A stretch of 63,984 bases of DNA from Dendronalium phyllosphericum CENA369 (GTDB lineage: Bacteria > Cyanobacteriota > Cyanobacteriia > Cyanobacteriales > Nostocaceae). The stretch spans positions 1 through 63,984 of the forward strand of contig NZ_JAECZA010000276.1 of NCBI RefSeq assembly GCF_016056275.1, written 5' to 3'. This document shows, piece by piece, positions 39,692 through 51,000 of this stretch (position 1 is its first letter; each line of letters opens with the position of its first letter). A program made the translations under genes and the position numbers. The notes under the pieces were generated by a model. The model was not told the DNA's origin. It was given only the letters and a program-made list of their open reading frames with translations, and ran no database searches.

Positions 39692-40420
39692 CTAACATTC
39701 ACTTACTGTAGGCTGAACCTCTTTTTGCGAATAGACTTCCTGTACCCGTTCTAATTCCAAATCAGTCAAGTAATCTACAGTCCAATTACAGCAACGCTGG
39801 AGCATGTGGAATGGGTAAGTATTCGCTACACCAACGACTTGCATGTTAGCTCGTTTCGCCGCTTGGATGCCAGCAGGAGTATCTTCTATTGCTAGACACT
39901 CTTGGGGTTGCAGATTTAATTGGGGATATTCTTGATTCAGGCGTTCGACTGCCAAAAGATAACCATCGGGTTTGGGTTTACTGTTGGTAATATCATCACC
40001 CGACACGATAACTTGAAAATATTCAGCCAGTTTAGCGCCGTTGAGTACCAGTTCTATTTCTTTGCCAATTGCCCCACTGACTAACCCTATTTTCAAATTC
40101 CGCGATCGCACCTGATATATTAAGTCTTCTACACCTGAGTATATAGGCAGTTTTTCAAGTTTTTCTATTTCCTGTGCATAGGCTTGTGCCTTGCGCTTCA
40201 GTAACTGAGTTAAATACTCTTCTGTAGCTACTCTACCGCGATTAGCGAGCAGTTCTTGAAAATAAGCGCGGTCGCTACGTCCCAGAGAAGCTTGACGTTC
40301 GCTCACCTTTTGAAGTTGAAGATTTTCCTCAATCAGAATTTCATCTATTAGTTGCAGGTGAATAGACTCATCTTTAATGATGACACCATTGAAATCAAAC
40401 AGAACTACCTTTAAACTCAT
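39692..40420 (-). CDS. HAD-superfamily hydrolase (beta-phosphoglucomutase-like)
   Basis: 242 aa. Motif I VVLFDFNGVIIKDE near residue 5 (Asp nucleophile; the usual second Asp is Asn), motif II GLVSGAIGKE near 112, and motif IV ECLAIEDTPAGIQAAKRAN near 188. The helical cap between residues 15 and 90 is typical of the phosphatase/phosphomutase group. The DxD second acid being Asn (DFN) is unusual and may lower or change activity. It shares a 4-bp overlap with the upstream methyltransferase gene. Confidence 0.75.
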   Translation of the reverse strand: MSLKVVLFDFNGVIIKDESIHLQLIDEILIEENLQLQKVSERQASLGRSDRAYFQELLANRGRVATEEYLTQLLKRKAQAYAQEIEKLEKLPIYSGVEDLIYQVRSRNLKIGLVSGAIGKEIELVLNGAKLAEYFQVIVSGDDITNSKPKPDGYLLAVERLNQEYPQLNLQPQECLAIEDTPAGIQAAKRANMQVVGVANTYPFHMLQRCCNWTVDYLTDLELERVQEVYSQKEVQPTVSEC

Positions 40421-41334
40421 GCCGTTATGCCAAAAACTGGAGAACCTAAGCCCTCCAAATCATTATTATCTATTGTGCTATCGATTGATGTTGGCGTGTA
40501 CCGTCGTACTTTCTTTTGAATAGTTACATCTGTGCCAGGAATGGGTTTAATGCCACTAGTTACCTGATTTATCCACCAAACATCTTGAGTTTGTACTGCT
40601 TCAAAGCCCGCCGCATCCATAATTGCATCTAGATTCCCCGCGGCGTACTCACGAATATAAGGTTCTTCAAAAATATCATTGAGCCACTCTAACTGACGTA
40701 AAGTCTTTTGATTGCCATCAAGAATCAATACTTGTCCACCAGATACCAGCAACCGGAAACTTTCTTGCAGAACTGCCTGGGATGCTGTACTCGGTAGTTC
40801 GTGAAACAGCAAAGAAGCTGTGACTAAGTCAAAAGCAACGTCGGGGAAGTTGGTTTTTTCAGCATTTCCATGTCGCCAGAGTATTTCTAAACCAGCACTT
40901 TCGGCTTTATCTTCTGCCCTCACCAACATATAAGGAGATAAGTCTAAACCGATGACTTCTGCTTGTGGGAAAGCTTGCTTCAACATCAAGGTAGTTGAAC
41001 CTGTACCACAGCCTAAATCAAGTATGCGTCGCGGGTGTACTTTGACCGTATCAATCAAAGCTTGACGAACTACAATTTCGTTCGGTGGCAGCAGATATTG
41101 AGTAACTGGGTCATAGGAAACCGCCGCTTCTGGGTTGAGATATCCGCCCTCAATGCCGTGAAAATTTTGGTTACTGTAGTATGAGGGAACTATAATATCA
41201 GACCGCCGAAAGCGATCGCTCTGTTTTTCCCAGTCGATACTAGCCGCATAACGCCGCCACTTCTCCTCATCGATCAAAAAACGCACCATCGGGGAAAGAA
41301 AATTTTCCCAGATTGTATTTTGACGCACTGCCAT
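40417..41334 (-). CDS. Class I SAM-dependent methyltransferase
   Basis: 305 aa. SAM-binding motif I RRILDLGCGTGSTTLMLKQA near residue 98, then EVIGLDLSPYMLV near 123 and FDLVTASLLFHEL near 160. The N-terminal 90 residues precede the fold and may cap the active site. Substrate unknown; a small molecule is likely. It is in an operon with the HAD hydrolase. Confidence 0.75.
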   Translation of the reverse strand: MAVRQNTIWENFLSPMVRFLIDEEKWRRYAASIDWEKQSDRFRRSDIIVPSYYSNQNFHGIEGGYLNPEAAVSYDPVTQYLLPPNEIVVRQALIDTVKVHPRRILDLGCGTGSTTLMLKQAFPQAEVIGLDLSPYMLVRAEDKAESAGLEILWRHGNAEKTNFPDVAFDLVTASLLFHELPSTASQAVLQESFRLLVSGGQVLILDGNQKTLRQLEWLNDIFEEPYIREYAAGNLDAIMDAAGFEAVQTQDVWWINQVTSGIKPIPGTDVTIQKKVRRYTPTSIDSTIDNNDLEGLGSPVFGITA

Positions 41335-41602
41335 AAATGAACTGTTTTTAATCAGGTCTTTTTATTTACAAATTTTAATGTATCGCTTGTTGAGCGATCG
41401 CATTGACGCTCGAAATCTTTTGTAGTACATTTGTAATATACAATATCTACCTGTAGGAATAGTAATTCTACCTGACAAAAATTTAGAGGATTAACTGCAA
41501 ATATTGTGCAAAATTTAAATTTTTATAACTAGCTACTGATAAAACGCTATATTCAGCGTTTAAACTCGAATTTTATTTTAATCATCCAAACTAGAGAAAA
41601 TT

Positions 41603-42784
41603 ATGCCCTACGAAAAGTTAGAAATTACCACACCAACACCCGTTTTGTCTTGGGCAAATCATCCTTTGGGACATGAAGAAACCAAGATGGCAAAGAATGT
41701 AGCATCGCTACCATTTGTATTTAAACATGTAGCTTTGATGCCAGATGTTCACTTAGGAAAAGGTGCTTTAGTTGGTTCTGTATTAGCAACAAAAGAAGCA
41801 ATTATTCCCGCAGCTGTAGGTGTAGATATTGGTTGCGGGATGTGTGCTATTAAAACACCATTTACCGCAGAACAACTTGAAGGCAAGCTTAAGAAAATTC
41901 GCTTGGATCTAGAAGCTGCAATTCCTACCGGATTCAACGAAAATAAAGACGTTGAAAAATCTGTCACCAACTGGCAACGCTGGCGTGATTTTCCAGATTT
42001 GCATCGAGGCGTACAAGATTTGCAAGGTAAAGCGATGAAGCAGATGGGTTCTCTCGGCGGAGGAAATCATTTTATTGAAGTATGCCTCGATACAGAGAAC
42101 CAAGTTTGGCTGATGTTGCATTCAGGTTCGCGCAACATTGGTAATAATCTCGCTCAATGCCATATTCATACAGCCAAAGAATTAGCCAAGATGGTAGGTA
42201 ATAAATTACCCGACCCAGATTTAGCTCACTTTGTAGCTGGTACTCCTGAATTTCAAGCATACTGGAACGATTTGCAATGGGCGCAAGACTATGCAAGTTT
42301 CAACCGCGATGTGATGATGGCACGTTTCAAGCACATTGTGGAAAAACATCTGGCAGGTGGTAAAGCAACTAAACCTTTATTGGAAGTAAATTGTCATCAT
42401 AATTACGCCGAAAAAGAAGTACATTTTGGCGAAGATGTTTATGTTACCCGCAAGGGTGCAGTACGCGCCCAGACTGAAGACTATGGTATTATCCCTGGTT
42501 CGATGGGGGCGAAATCTTTCATCGTCAAAGGTAAAGGTAATACCGACAGTTTTTGTTCTTGCAGTCATGGAGCAGGACGTTTATTGTCTAGAAATAAGGC
42601 AAAAAATGTCTATACACTTGATGATTTAATTGAACAAACCAAAGGTGTAGAATGCCGCAAAGATACTGGCGTTTTAGATGAAATTCCTGGCGCTTACAAA
42701 CCGATAGAACAAGTGATGGAAAATCAGTCAGACTTAGTTGAGGTTGTGGCCACACTCAAGCAAGTTCTTTGCGTGAAGGGATAA
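41603..42784 (+). CDS. rtcB: RtcB-type RNA ligase
   Basis: 393 aa. Characteristic blocks: VALMPDVHLGKGALVGSVLA near 46, AVGVDIGCGMCAIKT near 72 with the metal-binding Asp and Cys, GSLGGGNHFIEV near 150, LMLHSGSRNIGN near 170 and the catalytic histidine region FCSCSHGAGRLLSRNKA near 313. RtcB joins 2',3'-cyclic phosphate and 5'-hydroxyl RNA ends using GTP and manganese, healing cleaved tRNAs or other RNAs. It is the short bacterial type. Confidence 0.9.
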   Translation: MPYEKLEITTPTPVLSWANHPLGHEETKMAKNVASLPFVFKHVALMPDVHLGKGALVGSVLATKEAIIPAAVGVDIGCGMCAIKTPFTAEQLEGKLKKIRLDLEAAIPTGFNENKDVEKSVTNWQRWRDFPDLHRGVQDLQGKAMKQMGSLGGGNHFIEVCLDTENQVWLMLHSGSRNIGNNLAQCHIHTAKELAKMVGNKLPDPDLAHFVAGTPEFQAYWNDLQWAQDYASFNRDVMMARFKHIVEKHLAGGKATKPLLEVNCHHNYAEKEVHFGEDVYVTRKGAVRAQTEDYGIIPGSMGAKSFIVKGKGNTDSFCSCSHGAGRLLSRNKAKNVYTLDDLIEQTKGVECRKDTGVLDEIPGAYKPIEQVMENQSDLVEVVATLKQVLCVKG

Positions 42785-42841
42785 ATTTAGAAGAGTGGGC
42801 ATTGCCCACTTTTTTTGAACGTCGAGTTATTTGATAGATTG

Positions 42842-43735
42842 ATGATTGTTTTAAGTGAATCGATAGAACAAATAGAACAATCTGCTAGCGCCAGGGAAAA
42901 TAAATTCATGACTGAAGCAGCCGAATTATTGGGCTGTAAAGTTTACTATATACTGCGAGATTTTGAACGTTGTGGCAATGCAGAAAATGCTCTATGGCAT
43001 ATTCCTAAATTTGCGAAAGATACGGCTGGTATTTGGGTGGGATATATTTCTGAATTAGAGCGGTACGAAGCGATATATCAAGCTGCTTTGGCTAAGGGCA
43101 TCAAACTACTAAATACTCCTTTAGAACATCGAACAGCGTTGGAGTTCGATTTATTTTATCCCCATTTAAAAGAATTAACACGTGAGAGTGTAATTATTAC
43201 ATCGACAAATGAATGTATTCAGGCTGGTAAATTATTAGGATATCCTGTATTTCTTAAAGGCGCAGTTCAATCGCAAAAACAACAAGGATGGGAGTCTTGT
43301 GTAACGAATAATCAAGAAGAATTGATGAGATTAACCGCATGGTTATTAAAACTTAAATATGGCTCGCGGGGCAAAGTTATTGTCAGAAAGTTAGTGAAGC
43401 TGCGACACCAACGCCTAGCTCCTAATGGTTTTCCTATGGGCAGAGAATTTAGATGCTTTATTTATAATCGGCAAATTCTCAAATATGGATATTATTGGGA
43501 TGGCAAAGACGATCTCAGTCAGTTATCCAAGGATGAAGAAAAGCAAGTGTTAAACTTGGCAATTTTAGCTGCTGAACGTCTGAGAGTTCCTTATGTAGCA
43601 ATTGATATTGGACAACTAGAAAGTGGAGAATGGATTGCGATCGAGATAGCAGATGCTCAATTTGCTGGTGTTTGTCAAATTCCGGCATTAGAGTTATGGA
43701 ATAAGTTGAAAGATATCTATAGGAATCCGGTTTGA
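42842..43735 (+). CDS. ATP-grasp domain protein (R2K clade-like)
   Basis: About 297 aa from the ATG at 42842; a TTG at 42815 would add nine residues. The N-terminal MTEAAELLGCKVYYILRDFE and the nucleotide-binding LGYPVFLKGAVQSQKQQGWE, GREFRCFIYNRQILKYGYYW and VPYVAIDIGQLESGEWIAIE form an ATP-grasp pattern of the R2K type, which often lacks a substrate amide-bond partner gene. It lies 57 bp after rtcB and may be co-transcribed. R2K proteins have been linked to peptide or RNA-repair contexts, but the reaction is unknown. Confidence 0.6.
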   Translation: MIVLSESIEQIEQSASARENKFMTEAAELLGCKVYYILRDFERCGNAENALWHIPKFAKDTAGIWVGYISELERYEAIYQAALAKGIKLLNTPLEHRTALEFDLFYPHLKELTRESVIITSTNECIQAGKLLGYPVFLKGAVQSQKQQGWESCVTNNQEELMRLTAWLLKLKYGSRGKVIVRKLVKLRHQRLAPNGFPMGREFRCFIYNRQILKYGYYWDGKDDLSQLSKDEEKQVLNLAILAAERLRVPYVAIDIGQLESGEWIAIEIADAQFAGVCQIPALELWNKLKDIYRNPV

Positions 43736-43976
43736 TTTCTGAAACAATCTACGTAGTCAGGGAATAGGGAACAAGAAAGAAGGCTTTTTAAAGAGTACTG
43801 AGTTTTTTCAAAAATCAAATACTAGTCCTATAGCAGAATTCGGTTGTCGTAGAGACGCGATTAACCTAAGTCTTTCCAAGAGTCAGTTGTCAGAAGTAAA
43901 ACAATCTGAATATCTAGTAAAGAAAATACTCTTACCTCAGCACTCAGCACTCAGCACTTTCAATTCGGTAGATGCG

Positions 43977-44981
43977 TTATTGGTTTTCGTTAGATATGGC
44001 TTTGAGTTTTGATGTGAATGACTCAGAGCGATCGCTTGTTTCTGGGGTAAATTGCTCAATAGGAGGATGATTGGCAGCAGGAGGTAAAGCAGGCTTGGAT
44101 GCCCCTTGCTTTAAGTCTGCAAAGCCTTTCGGCGGTTCCTCTGGGGGAGCCACTCCGTCGGCGGGTTTCCCCCCGTTGTAGGCGGAACGCTTTCCTGTCA
44201 GGTAGGAAGTAGCTTGGAAACCCTCTTTTTCTGACTGCTTCACCAATGCAGTAGCTTTACTTTGCGCCGTTAGCGCAGCGTTAGCGAGTTCTTGAGCGTC
44301 ACTGCTAAACCCGGAGGGCAGCGATTTTGTCTCTGGAGGAGAGTTCTGCAATAAGAAATTTATTTCTTTTGAACTCAGCTTTTTAGCAGCAGGAATATGA
44401 CTGAGAGTGGAAGATGCCAAAATGCTTTCTACTCGCTTGCCTTCTTCTTCATGCCTCGATTGTAAGCTTGCAGTTTGATACTCGCATTCATTGTCAACCG
44501 CCGCAGGTGAGGCATCGTCCAGCGCTGGTGATGATTGAGAATTGCTGACTGTCTCAAACATAATGTCTTTTTTAGCAGGCGGTAGTACTGGTGCAGCCAA
44601 TGCTGTTAGGCTCTCAGGAAATTTGCTACAAATCAGACGTTCAAATTCCATATTGAAATGATAAGTAGCCTGACCCCGCCGCAGCCAAAACGCTAAGATT
44701 TGCTGCACTGAGATACCTTTATAGCGACCTTGATACAATGCCTCAATCACTGCAAGATGCAGCCAGTCAATTGGGTATTGGACTTGCCAACGGTTAATTA
44801 ACTCACTGGCACTGTACCCACTGAGGTCAAAACTATAGTGAACTAACAAGGCTGCTGCCAAGTCAGCGGAGGTTTTTGGAGCTGATTTTGACATTGAACT
44901 ATTGGCTTCTGGCAGTAGGTATAAATTTTCTACCCGCCGCCTATAGCCTAGCGTGTTTTTAGCTATAGGATTTGTTACCAA
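43977..44981 (-). CDS. Cyanobacterial hypothetical protein with DnaD-like helical domain and disordered tail
   Basis: 334 aa. Residues 35-125 are helical (LLVHYSFDLSGYSASELINR, LHLAVIEALYQGRYKGISVQ, ILAFWLRRGQATYHFNMEFE), a small domain seen in many cyanobacteria. The rest is low-complexity and probably disordered. It includes KPADGVAPPEEPPKGFADLK, encoded by a GC-rich palindromic repeat (about 44122-44190) that was inserted in frame. Function unknown. Confidence 0.55.
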   Translation of the reverse strand: MVTNPIAKNTLGYRRRVENLYLLPEANSSMSKSAPKTSADLAAALLVHYSFDLSGYSASELINRWQVQYPIDWLHLAVIEALYQGRYKGISVQQILAFWLRRGQATYHFNMEFERLICSKFPESLTALAAPVLPPAKKDIMFETVSNSQSSPALDDASPAAVDNECEYQTASLQSRHEEEGKRVESILASSTLSHIPAAKKLSSKEINFLLQNSPPETKSLPSGFSSDAQELANAALTAQSKATALVKQSEKEGFQATSYLTGKRSAYNGGKPADGVAPPEEPPKGFADLKQGASKPALPPAANHPPIEQFTPETSDRSESFTSKLKAISNENQ

Positions 44982-45022
44982 GAGTTTCCTATTGAATAAA
45001 TAATGTTTTTCATTTTACTTGG

Positions 45023-47110
45023 TCAATTGCCGACTGTCGAAACAATATATCGTGAATTAATATTTGGCAATCGCTCGATCGCAACTAATGCTTGATAAAC
45101 CATTACTGCTACTTCGGCGCGTGTGGCTTCTCGTGTAGGCGCTAGCTGCTGGGGATCGGGATAGTTGACAACGATTTTTTGTTGTGTGGCTGTCACCACT
45201 GCTTTCCGAGCGGAGTCGGGGATCGCATTACTATCGCTATAGGGAAGTGAGATATTGCTATTTACTGCTGGCAAGGCAAGTCCGTTGACTAGGGATACGA
45301 TCGCTTGTAGCCTTTGCACATTTCGATCGGGGCGAAAAGTGCGATCGCTAAAGCCGCTGACAAAGCCGCCGCTAGCCGCGATTTGGATAGCCTCATAAGC
45401 CCAAAAATTCTTCGGTACGTCAGTAAAATCAGGTGCTAGGCGTTTGGGTGTAGGGTTAAAGGCAACGGCGATTAAAGCCGCATACTGAGCGCGAGTCATA
45501 GGTTTATCTGGCTGGTATTTACCATCAGCAAAACCATGAGTTAAATTCATACTGGCTAATCCCCGAATAAACGGTTCTGCCCAATGTCCTGTGAGGTCGC
45601 TAAAAGAAGGAATATCGACATCAGGGCTGACAAGAAAAGCTGAAGCGATCGCTTTTTCTTTGCTGCTGGCTACTAATGCCTGATAAATTAATACCGTCAC
45701 CTCAGCACGAGTAATATCTCGTAGTGGTTCTAATAGGTCTGATTGCGGATAGTTGACAATTAACAGTTTTTGTGTAGCAACTGCTACAGCATTAGTGGCG
45801 TAACTGGGAATTTGAGCGCGATCGCGATATACAGTTAATAAATTGGGATTGCCGCCACTCAGCTTTAACCCATTCACTATCGATACTATTGCTTGAACTT
45901 TCGTCAAATTTTGCCCCGGTCGAAACGTCCCATCGGGGAAGCCGCTAATAAAGCCACTCTCAGCCGCACTAGCAATGGCTGTTGCTGCCCAAAAATCTGA
46001 TTTGACATCGGGAAATTTATTTTTATTGCTTGGGGGCAGCTGAAAAGTTTTGGCGATAATAGCGGCATACTGGGCGCGGTTAATCGGGGCATCCGGGCGG
46101 AAAGTGCCATCGGGAAAGCCACTAATTGCACCTCTACTTACTAGCGCTTCCACAAAAGCTGCCGCCCAATGCCCTATCAAGTCAGCAAAACTAGTACCAA
46201 TCGAGATTTGTTGGAGATTGTCTTCTATGGCAGCAATAAATTCTACCTGTCCTTTGACTTGGGTAGGATTCAACTGATTGCCTGCTGAAACTAGCTGCAC
46301 TGAGGTGGCATTTTGCAAATCAAATTCGCCATTGCCTTGAAAAATATTGCCAGCGGCATCTTGGTTGCTACCTAAATCGGGGACTGCATTGCCATTCACT
46401 AACAATCCACCTTGAGTATTATTGGCAATTAAATTATTCCGCAGCACAGGGCGGGCATCGCGAGAAAGTGCGATCGCCGAGCGGTTATCTGATAATTTAT
46501 TATTTGCGATTAAAGGGGCAGCAAAGTCACTAATTGCTATACCCAAAGGATTTTTTTGAAATACATTCCGCAGTACTTCTCCCTTACTATTACGCGCCAT
46601 CATTAAACCACTGGCGGCGTTTTGCACAAATAAATTATCTAAAATTGCGGGTTTAGCTGTACCAGTTGTAAATATGCCTTCTCGGCCGCAGTTGCTGAAA
46701 GTATTGTTAGCCACATTGGGGGCTGCCGATTCAATCCAGACACCAGTGCCTTTTGCTATGGGATTAGTAACAGTCACACCTACTAAACTGGCATCACCCA
46801 GCAGTAGCAGCGTCATGTTTTGCACTCCAAAGCTAGGACTAGAATACTCACCACTCCCCGAAATCGAAATCCCTGCACCTTTGGTAGCTTCGTTACCCAC
46901 TATAGTTACTCCCGCAGGGATAACCAGTGGAAACACTTCACCGCTGGCTTTGCTGTAAATCCCAGATGCTAGCTGAATAATCGCGGGTGTTTTATTTGCT
47001 TTTAAAGCACGGGTGAGACTTTTAAACGGACTCAACCGCGAACCATCATTGGCATCATTCCCTGTTACTGGGTTGACATAGAGTGTGGTTACGAGAGTAG
47101 AGTTCACCAT
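45023..47110 (-). CDS. DUF1565 / SLH-domain surface protein
   Basis: 695 aa. Residues 1-280 are a right-handed beta-helix DUF1565 domain (LYVNPVTGNDANDGSRLSPF, then repeated NxxxN stretches such as VLRNNLIANNTQGGLLVNG). Two blocks of S-layer homology repeats follow (for example FRPDAPINRAQYAAIIAKTF near 345 and YQPDKPMTRAQYAALIAVAF near 535). SLH modules bind peptidoglycan-linked polymers, so it is likely an envelope protein. No signal peptide is obvious at the annotated start. Confidence 0.8.
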   Translation of the reverse strand: MVNSTLVTTLYVNPVTGNDANDGSRLSPFKSLTRALKANKTPAIIQLASGIYSKASGEVFPLVIPAGVTIVGNEATKGAGISISGSGEYSSPSFGVQNMTLLLLGDASLVGVTVTNPIAKGTGVWIESAAPNVANNTFSNCGREGIFTTGTAKPAILDNLFVQNAASGLMMARNSKGEVLRNVFQKNPLGIAISDFAAPLIANNKLSDNRSAIALSRDARPVLRNNLIANNTQGGLLVNGNAVPDLGSNQDAAGNIFQGNGEFDLQNATSVQLVSAGNQLNPTQVKGQVEFIAAIEDNLQQISIGTSFADLIGHWAAAFVEALVSRGAISGFPDGTFRPDAPINRAQYAAIIAKTFQLPPSNKNKFPDVKSDFWAATAIASAAESGFISGFPDGTFRPGQNLTKVQAIVSIVNGLKLSGGNPNLLTVYRDRAQIPSYATNAVAVATQKLLIVNYPQSDLLEPLRDITRAEVTVLIYQALVASSKEKAIASAFLVSPDVDIPSFSDLTGHWAEPFIRGLASMNLTHGFADGKYQPDKPMTRAQYAALIAVAFNPTPKRLAPDFTDVPKNFWAYEAIQIAASGGFVSGFSDRTFRPDRNVQRLQAIVSLVNGLALPAVNSNISLPYSDSNAIPDSARKAVVTATQQKIVVNYPDPQQLAPTREATRAEVAVMVYQALVAIERLPNINSRYIVSTVGN

Positions 47111-48026
47111 TGATTGTTGATTGTTGACTGATGACTGTAAACAACTTTAAGCAGGATAGTTTATATCAAGTTTGAATAATTATTTATGATTTAAATCTCT
47201 CCAAGTCTCCGCGTCCTCGCATCTCTTGGAGTTTGCAAGGGTGGGGAACCCCGCAAGCAACTAGCTTCTCTTGGCAACTTCTGTTTGTGTCTCTTCTTCA
47301 TTAATATTTCAGGAATACTGTAAAGATAGTACCCTTTGGATGATTATCTTCAACAGTAATATTGCTGCGATCTGCCTCGATTAGTGGTTGTTGACCGCTG
47401 ACTGTCAACAGTCAACTTTGGTCAATGTGCAATTTCAAAGCGTAACAGCTTATGAGAGTAAAGATTAAACTGATCGCCACGCTCAAATTATTTAGTAATA
47501 AAATTCCTACTTTGACTCTATTTTTTGTGTAAAAACTAAATAACAAATTTATTTACAACACTCATCCCAAATAAATCGCTTGTCCTGTCTTGAGATAATA
47601 TTCTTGGTTATTTAGAAATGGCAAATTAATTTTAAAGGTCGAGAATAAGAGGTCATTTATAAAGTAAAAACAAAATTCTTGTAGGGTGTGTTAGGCACAG
47701 ATTTCAACATAATTTTTCATGAAAAATACTTGAAAAATGCCTAACGCACCATTTAGATAGCGGTGCGTTAGGCTAAAGCCATAACACAACGGCAATAAAG
47801 CGGGAGGAATATCCACGCCGCTTTTTGCCTCCCCTACTTCAGATTTACTTTATCAATAGTCTCTAAGTTTTTATCTGGTGTCATCAGCAACTAATAAATA
47901 TTGCTCAACACAGCGATCGCAATCTGCAAGCTCCTGATAAATACTGATGATTTTTAAATTTTAATAAACAATAATATTGGTTTATTCCTTGATGAATAGC
48001 AAGTTTATTCAAAACTTATATCGATA
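47111..48026. repeat. Long intergenic region with a palindromic repeat
   Basis: About 916 bp without a credible gene. GCCTAACGCACC (47739-47750) and GGTGCGTTAGGC (47762-47773) are perfect inverted copies with an 11-base spacer. A related GTGTGTTAGGCAC lies at 47686-47698. This is a common dispersed cyanobacterial repeat. The remainder probably holds promoters for the flanking genes. Confidence 0.55.
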
Positions 48027-51000
48027 ATGATTACTAACTCTCTCAGTATTGAAGATTTACAACATACTATTATTCGTCATCCTCTAATTGTTAGCTCTAA
48101 AATTCTACTTATAGATGTAGTTACTCTCATAAATCAAGCACAAAAAAATTTTGGTAATTGGTCAATCAAAAATGGCAAATTCTTAGAAGATTCGATTAAA
48201 GAAGTTGGCAGTATCACACCTCAAGCTGATAGTTGTGTTCTAGTGATGGAAAACTCACAGTTAGTAGGTATTTTTACACAGCGAGACTTAATTAAGCTGA
48301 CAGCAGAAGGAAAGAGTTTAGAAAATCTCACTATTGCTGAAGTGATGACGAAAGAATTAGTAACGCTGAAGATGACAGAGTTTAAAAATGTTTTTACTGC
48401 TTTAAATTTACTCAAGCGATATCGTATTCGCCATTTGCCTATTTTAGGAGAGGAAGGAAAAGTAATCGGATTAGTTACTCCTGCAAGTCTGCTATCTGTC
48501 ACTATTCATCAAGCAGGACTGTACAATTATGCACGAGTTAAACTTGCAGAACGCCAGAGAATCGAAGCAGAACTAAGATTAGAACGCAACTTTGTTTCTG
48601 CTGTTTTGAATTTAGCAGATGCTCTAGTAATTGTGCTGGATTGTCAGGGTAGAATTGTGCGCTTTAATCATATTTGCGAACAAATTACAGGGTATGCATT
48701 CTCTGAAGTCAAAGGAAAGTTTCTCTGGGATATTTTCCTAATACCTGAAACAAAAGAATGTATAAAAGATGCTTTTGCAAATTTGCTAGAGAGAGATTTT
48801 CCCAAACGTTACGAAACTTATTTAGAAACTAAACAGAGCGATCGCCACTTAATTTCTTGGTCAAATAATGTCTTACTGAATTGTGACGATCGAGTTGAGT
48901 ATGTTGTCTGTACAGGCATAGATATTACAGAAAGTCGAAAAGCCCAAGAAGAACTTCAGCAAACTCGCAACTTTCTGGTATCAATGATTAATAATCTCCC
49001 TGTTGCAGTCTTTGTAAAAGATGCCAATCCAAAAAGTTTCGGGACATTCAAACTCTGGAATCATACCTGCGAGAGCATATTTGGCATCACAGCCGAACAA
49101 GCTATTGGCAAAACAGATTACGAATTTTTCCCGCAAACCCAAGCAGATTTGTTTCGCCAACAAGACCGAGAAGTTTTTTCTAGCAGTATGCTTCAAGATA
49201 TTTCTGAAGAATTTATTGACATACCCAACTGTGGCAGAAAAATTTTGCATACGACTAAAATACCTTTATATGATAAATATCAACAACCTGAATATTTGCT
49301 GTGTATTGCAGAAGATATTACAGAATACAAACAGGCCAAGGAAAATCTCCAACAAGCAAAAGAGCAATTACAAACTGTTTTAGATGCAGTACCTGGCTTT
49401 GTTTCTTGGGTCAGTACAGATGGATATTATTTAGGAGTTAATCGCCATTTAGCTGAAAGTTTTAACTTGACTACTAATGCTTTTATCGGTCAAGAATTGG
49501 GGTTCATGCAAAATAGCCAGCAGTTTACAGAATTGATGCGTAACTTTTTGGCTAGTCAAGATTTAGTAGCTTCTAGCGTTATTGATTCTCAAGTTAATGG
49601 CGTAATACATAATTATTTGCTCGTAGCTCAAAAATATCAAAACAATACAGCTGCTGTTGCAGTCGGAATTGATATTACAGAACATAAGCAAATAGAAATC
49701 GCCTTGGCCGAGTCTGAAGCAATGCTTCGCTCTTTGTTGAAGAGTACTCCTAGTGTTGTGGCAATGATTAATAGTCAGGGGAAGATTTTATTTATTAACC
49801 AAGCAATGCTTAACTTATCAATTGAGGAGATTATAGGAAGTAATATTGATGAATATGTATTTTCTGAAGACTGTCAAATTCAGCGTTCTGCTTTAGAAAA
49901 TGTCTTCGCTCGCGGGGAAGTTGTTAGTTATGAAATCCGTGTAGTGTCAGCGAATGGATCTTTCACCTATTATCAATGTCAAACCGGGCCGATTTGGCGC
50001 GAGGGGCGAGTTACAGATGCGGTGATTGTCTTGAATGATGTTAGCGAACAGCAAGCTGCACTGCGCGATCGCAAACAAGCTGAAGCTGCACTGAGAGAGA
50101 GCGAACAAAAATTCCGCTTACTCACAGAAAATATTAAGAGTACATTTTGGATCGACGATATTAAAAAAGATGCTCGCCAAATTGTTTACGTCAGTCCCGC
50201 TTTTGAGGAAATCTGGGGACGTTCTACACAAGAGGCTTATGCATCATCTGACACCTTTTTAGAAGCAATTCATCCTAGCGATCGCCAGCGCTTCATTGCA
50301 GAGACACCAAAACGAACCCAAGGCGAACATGATGAAGAATACCGAATTGTCCGACCAGATGGGGCGATCCGTTGGATTCGCAGCCGTACCTTCCCGATCA
50401 AAAACGAGCAGGGAGAAGTTTACCGCATCACTGGGATTGCTGAAGATATTACAGAACGCAAGCAAGCTGAAATCGCTTTGCAAAGTTTGATCGAAAGCAC
50501 AGCTTCCACCACAGGACATGATTTTTTCCCGGCATTAGTTGAGTACATTTCTTCTGCTTTAGATGTCCGTCATACTTTAGTGACAGAGTTAATTGATGGA
50601 CAAGTCAACACTTTAGGATTTTGGTCTGATGGGGAGTTACAGCCTAATATTTGCTACGACCCAACATCAACGCCTTGTGAAATCTTGCTCAAGCAAGGAG
50701 CGTACTACTGTTGTTCGGGAATTCAGCAACTTTTCCCTACTGCTGAAAGATGGGCTGCAATGGAAGCCGACAGTTCGATGGGAGTTATTTTGAGCGATGA
50801 TTTTGGTAATCCCATTGGTTCATTATGCATTGTAGATGAAAAGCCTATACCTGACCCCTACAAATTTGAAGGAATTCTCAAAGTATTTGCAGCTAGAGCA
50901 TCTGCCGAACTGCAACGACAACGGGTGCAAGAAGCTCTCCAACAACTCAATCGAGATTTAGAAGCTAGGGTTGAGCAACGCACTTTAGAACTGCAAGAAA

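Noticed and set aside
47739-47773. Small regulatory RNA or riboswitch before the sensor kinase
   Set aside because: The palindrome is a common dispersed repeat; no conserved riboswitch core is visible.
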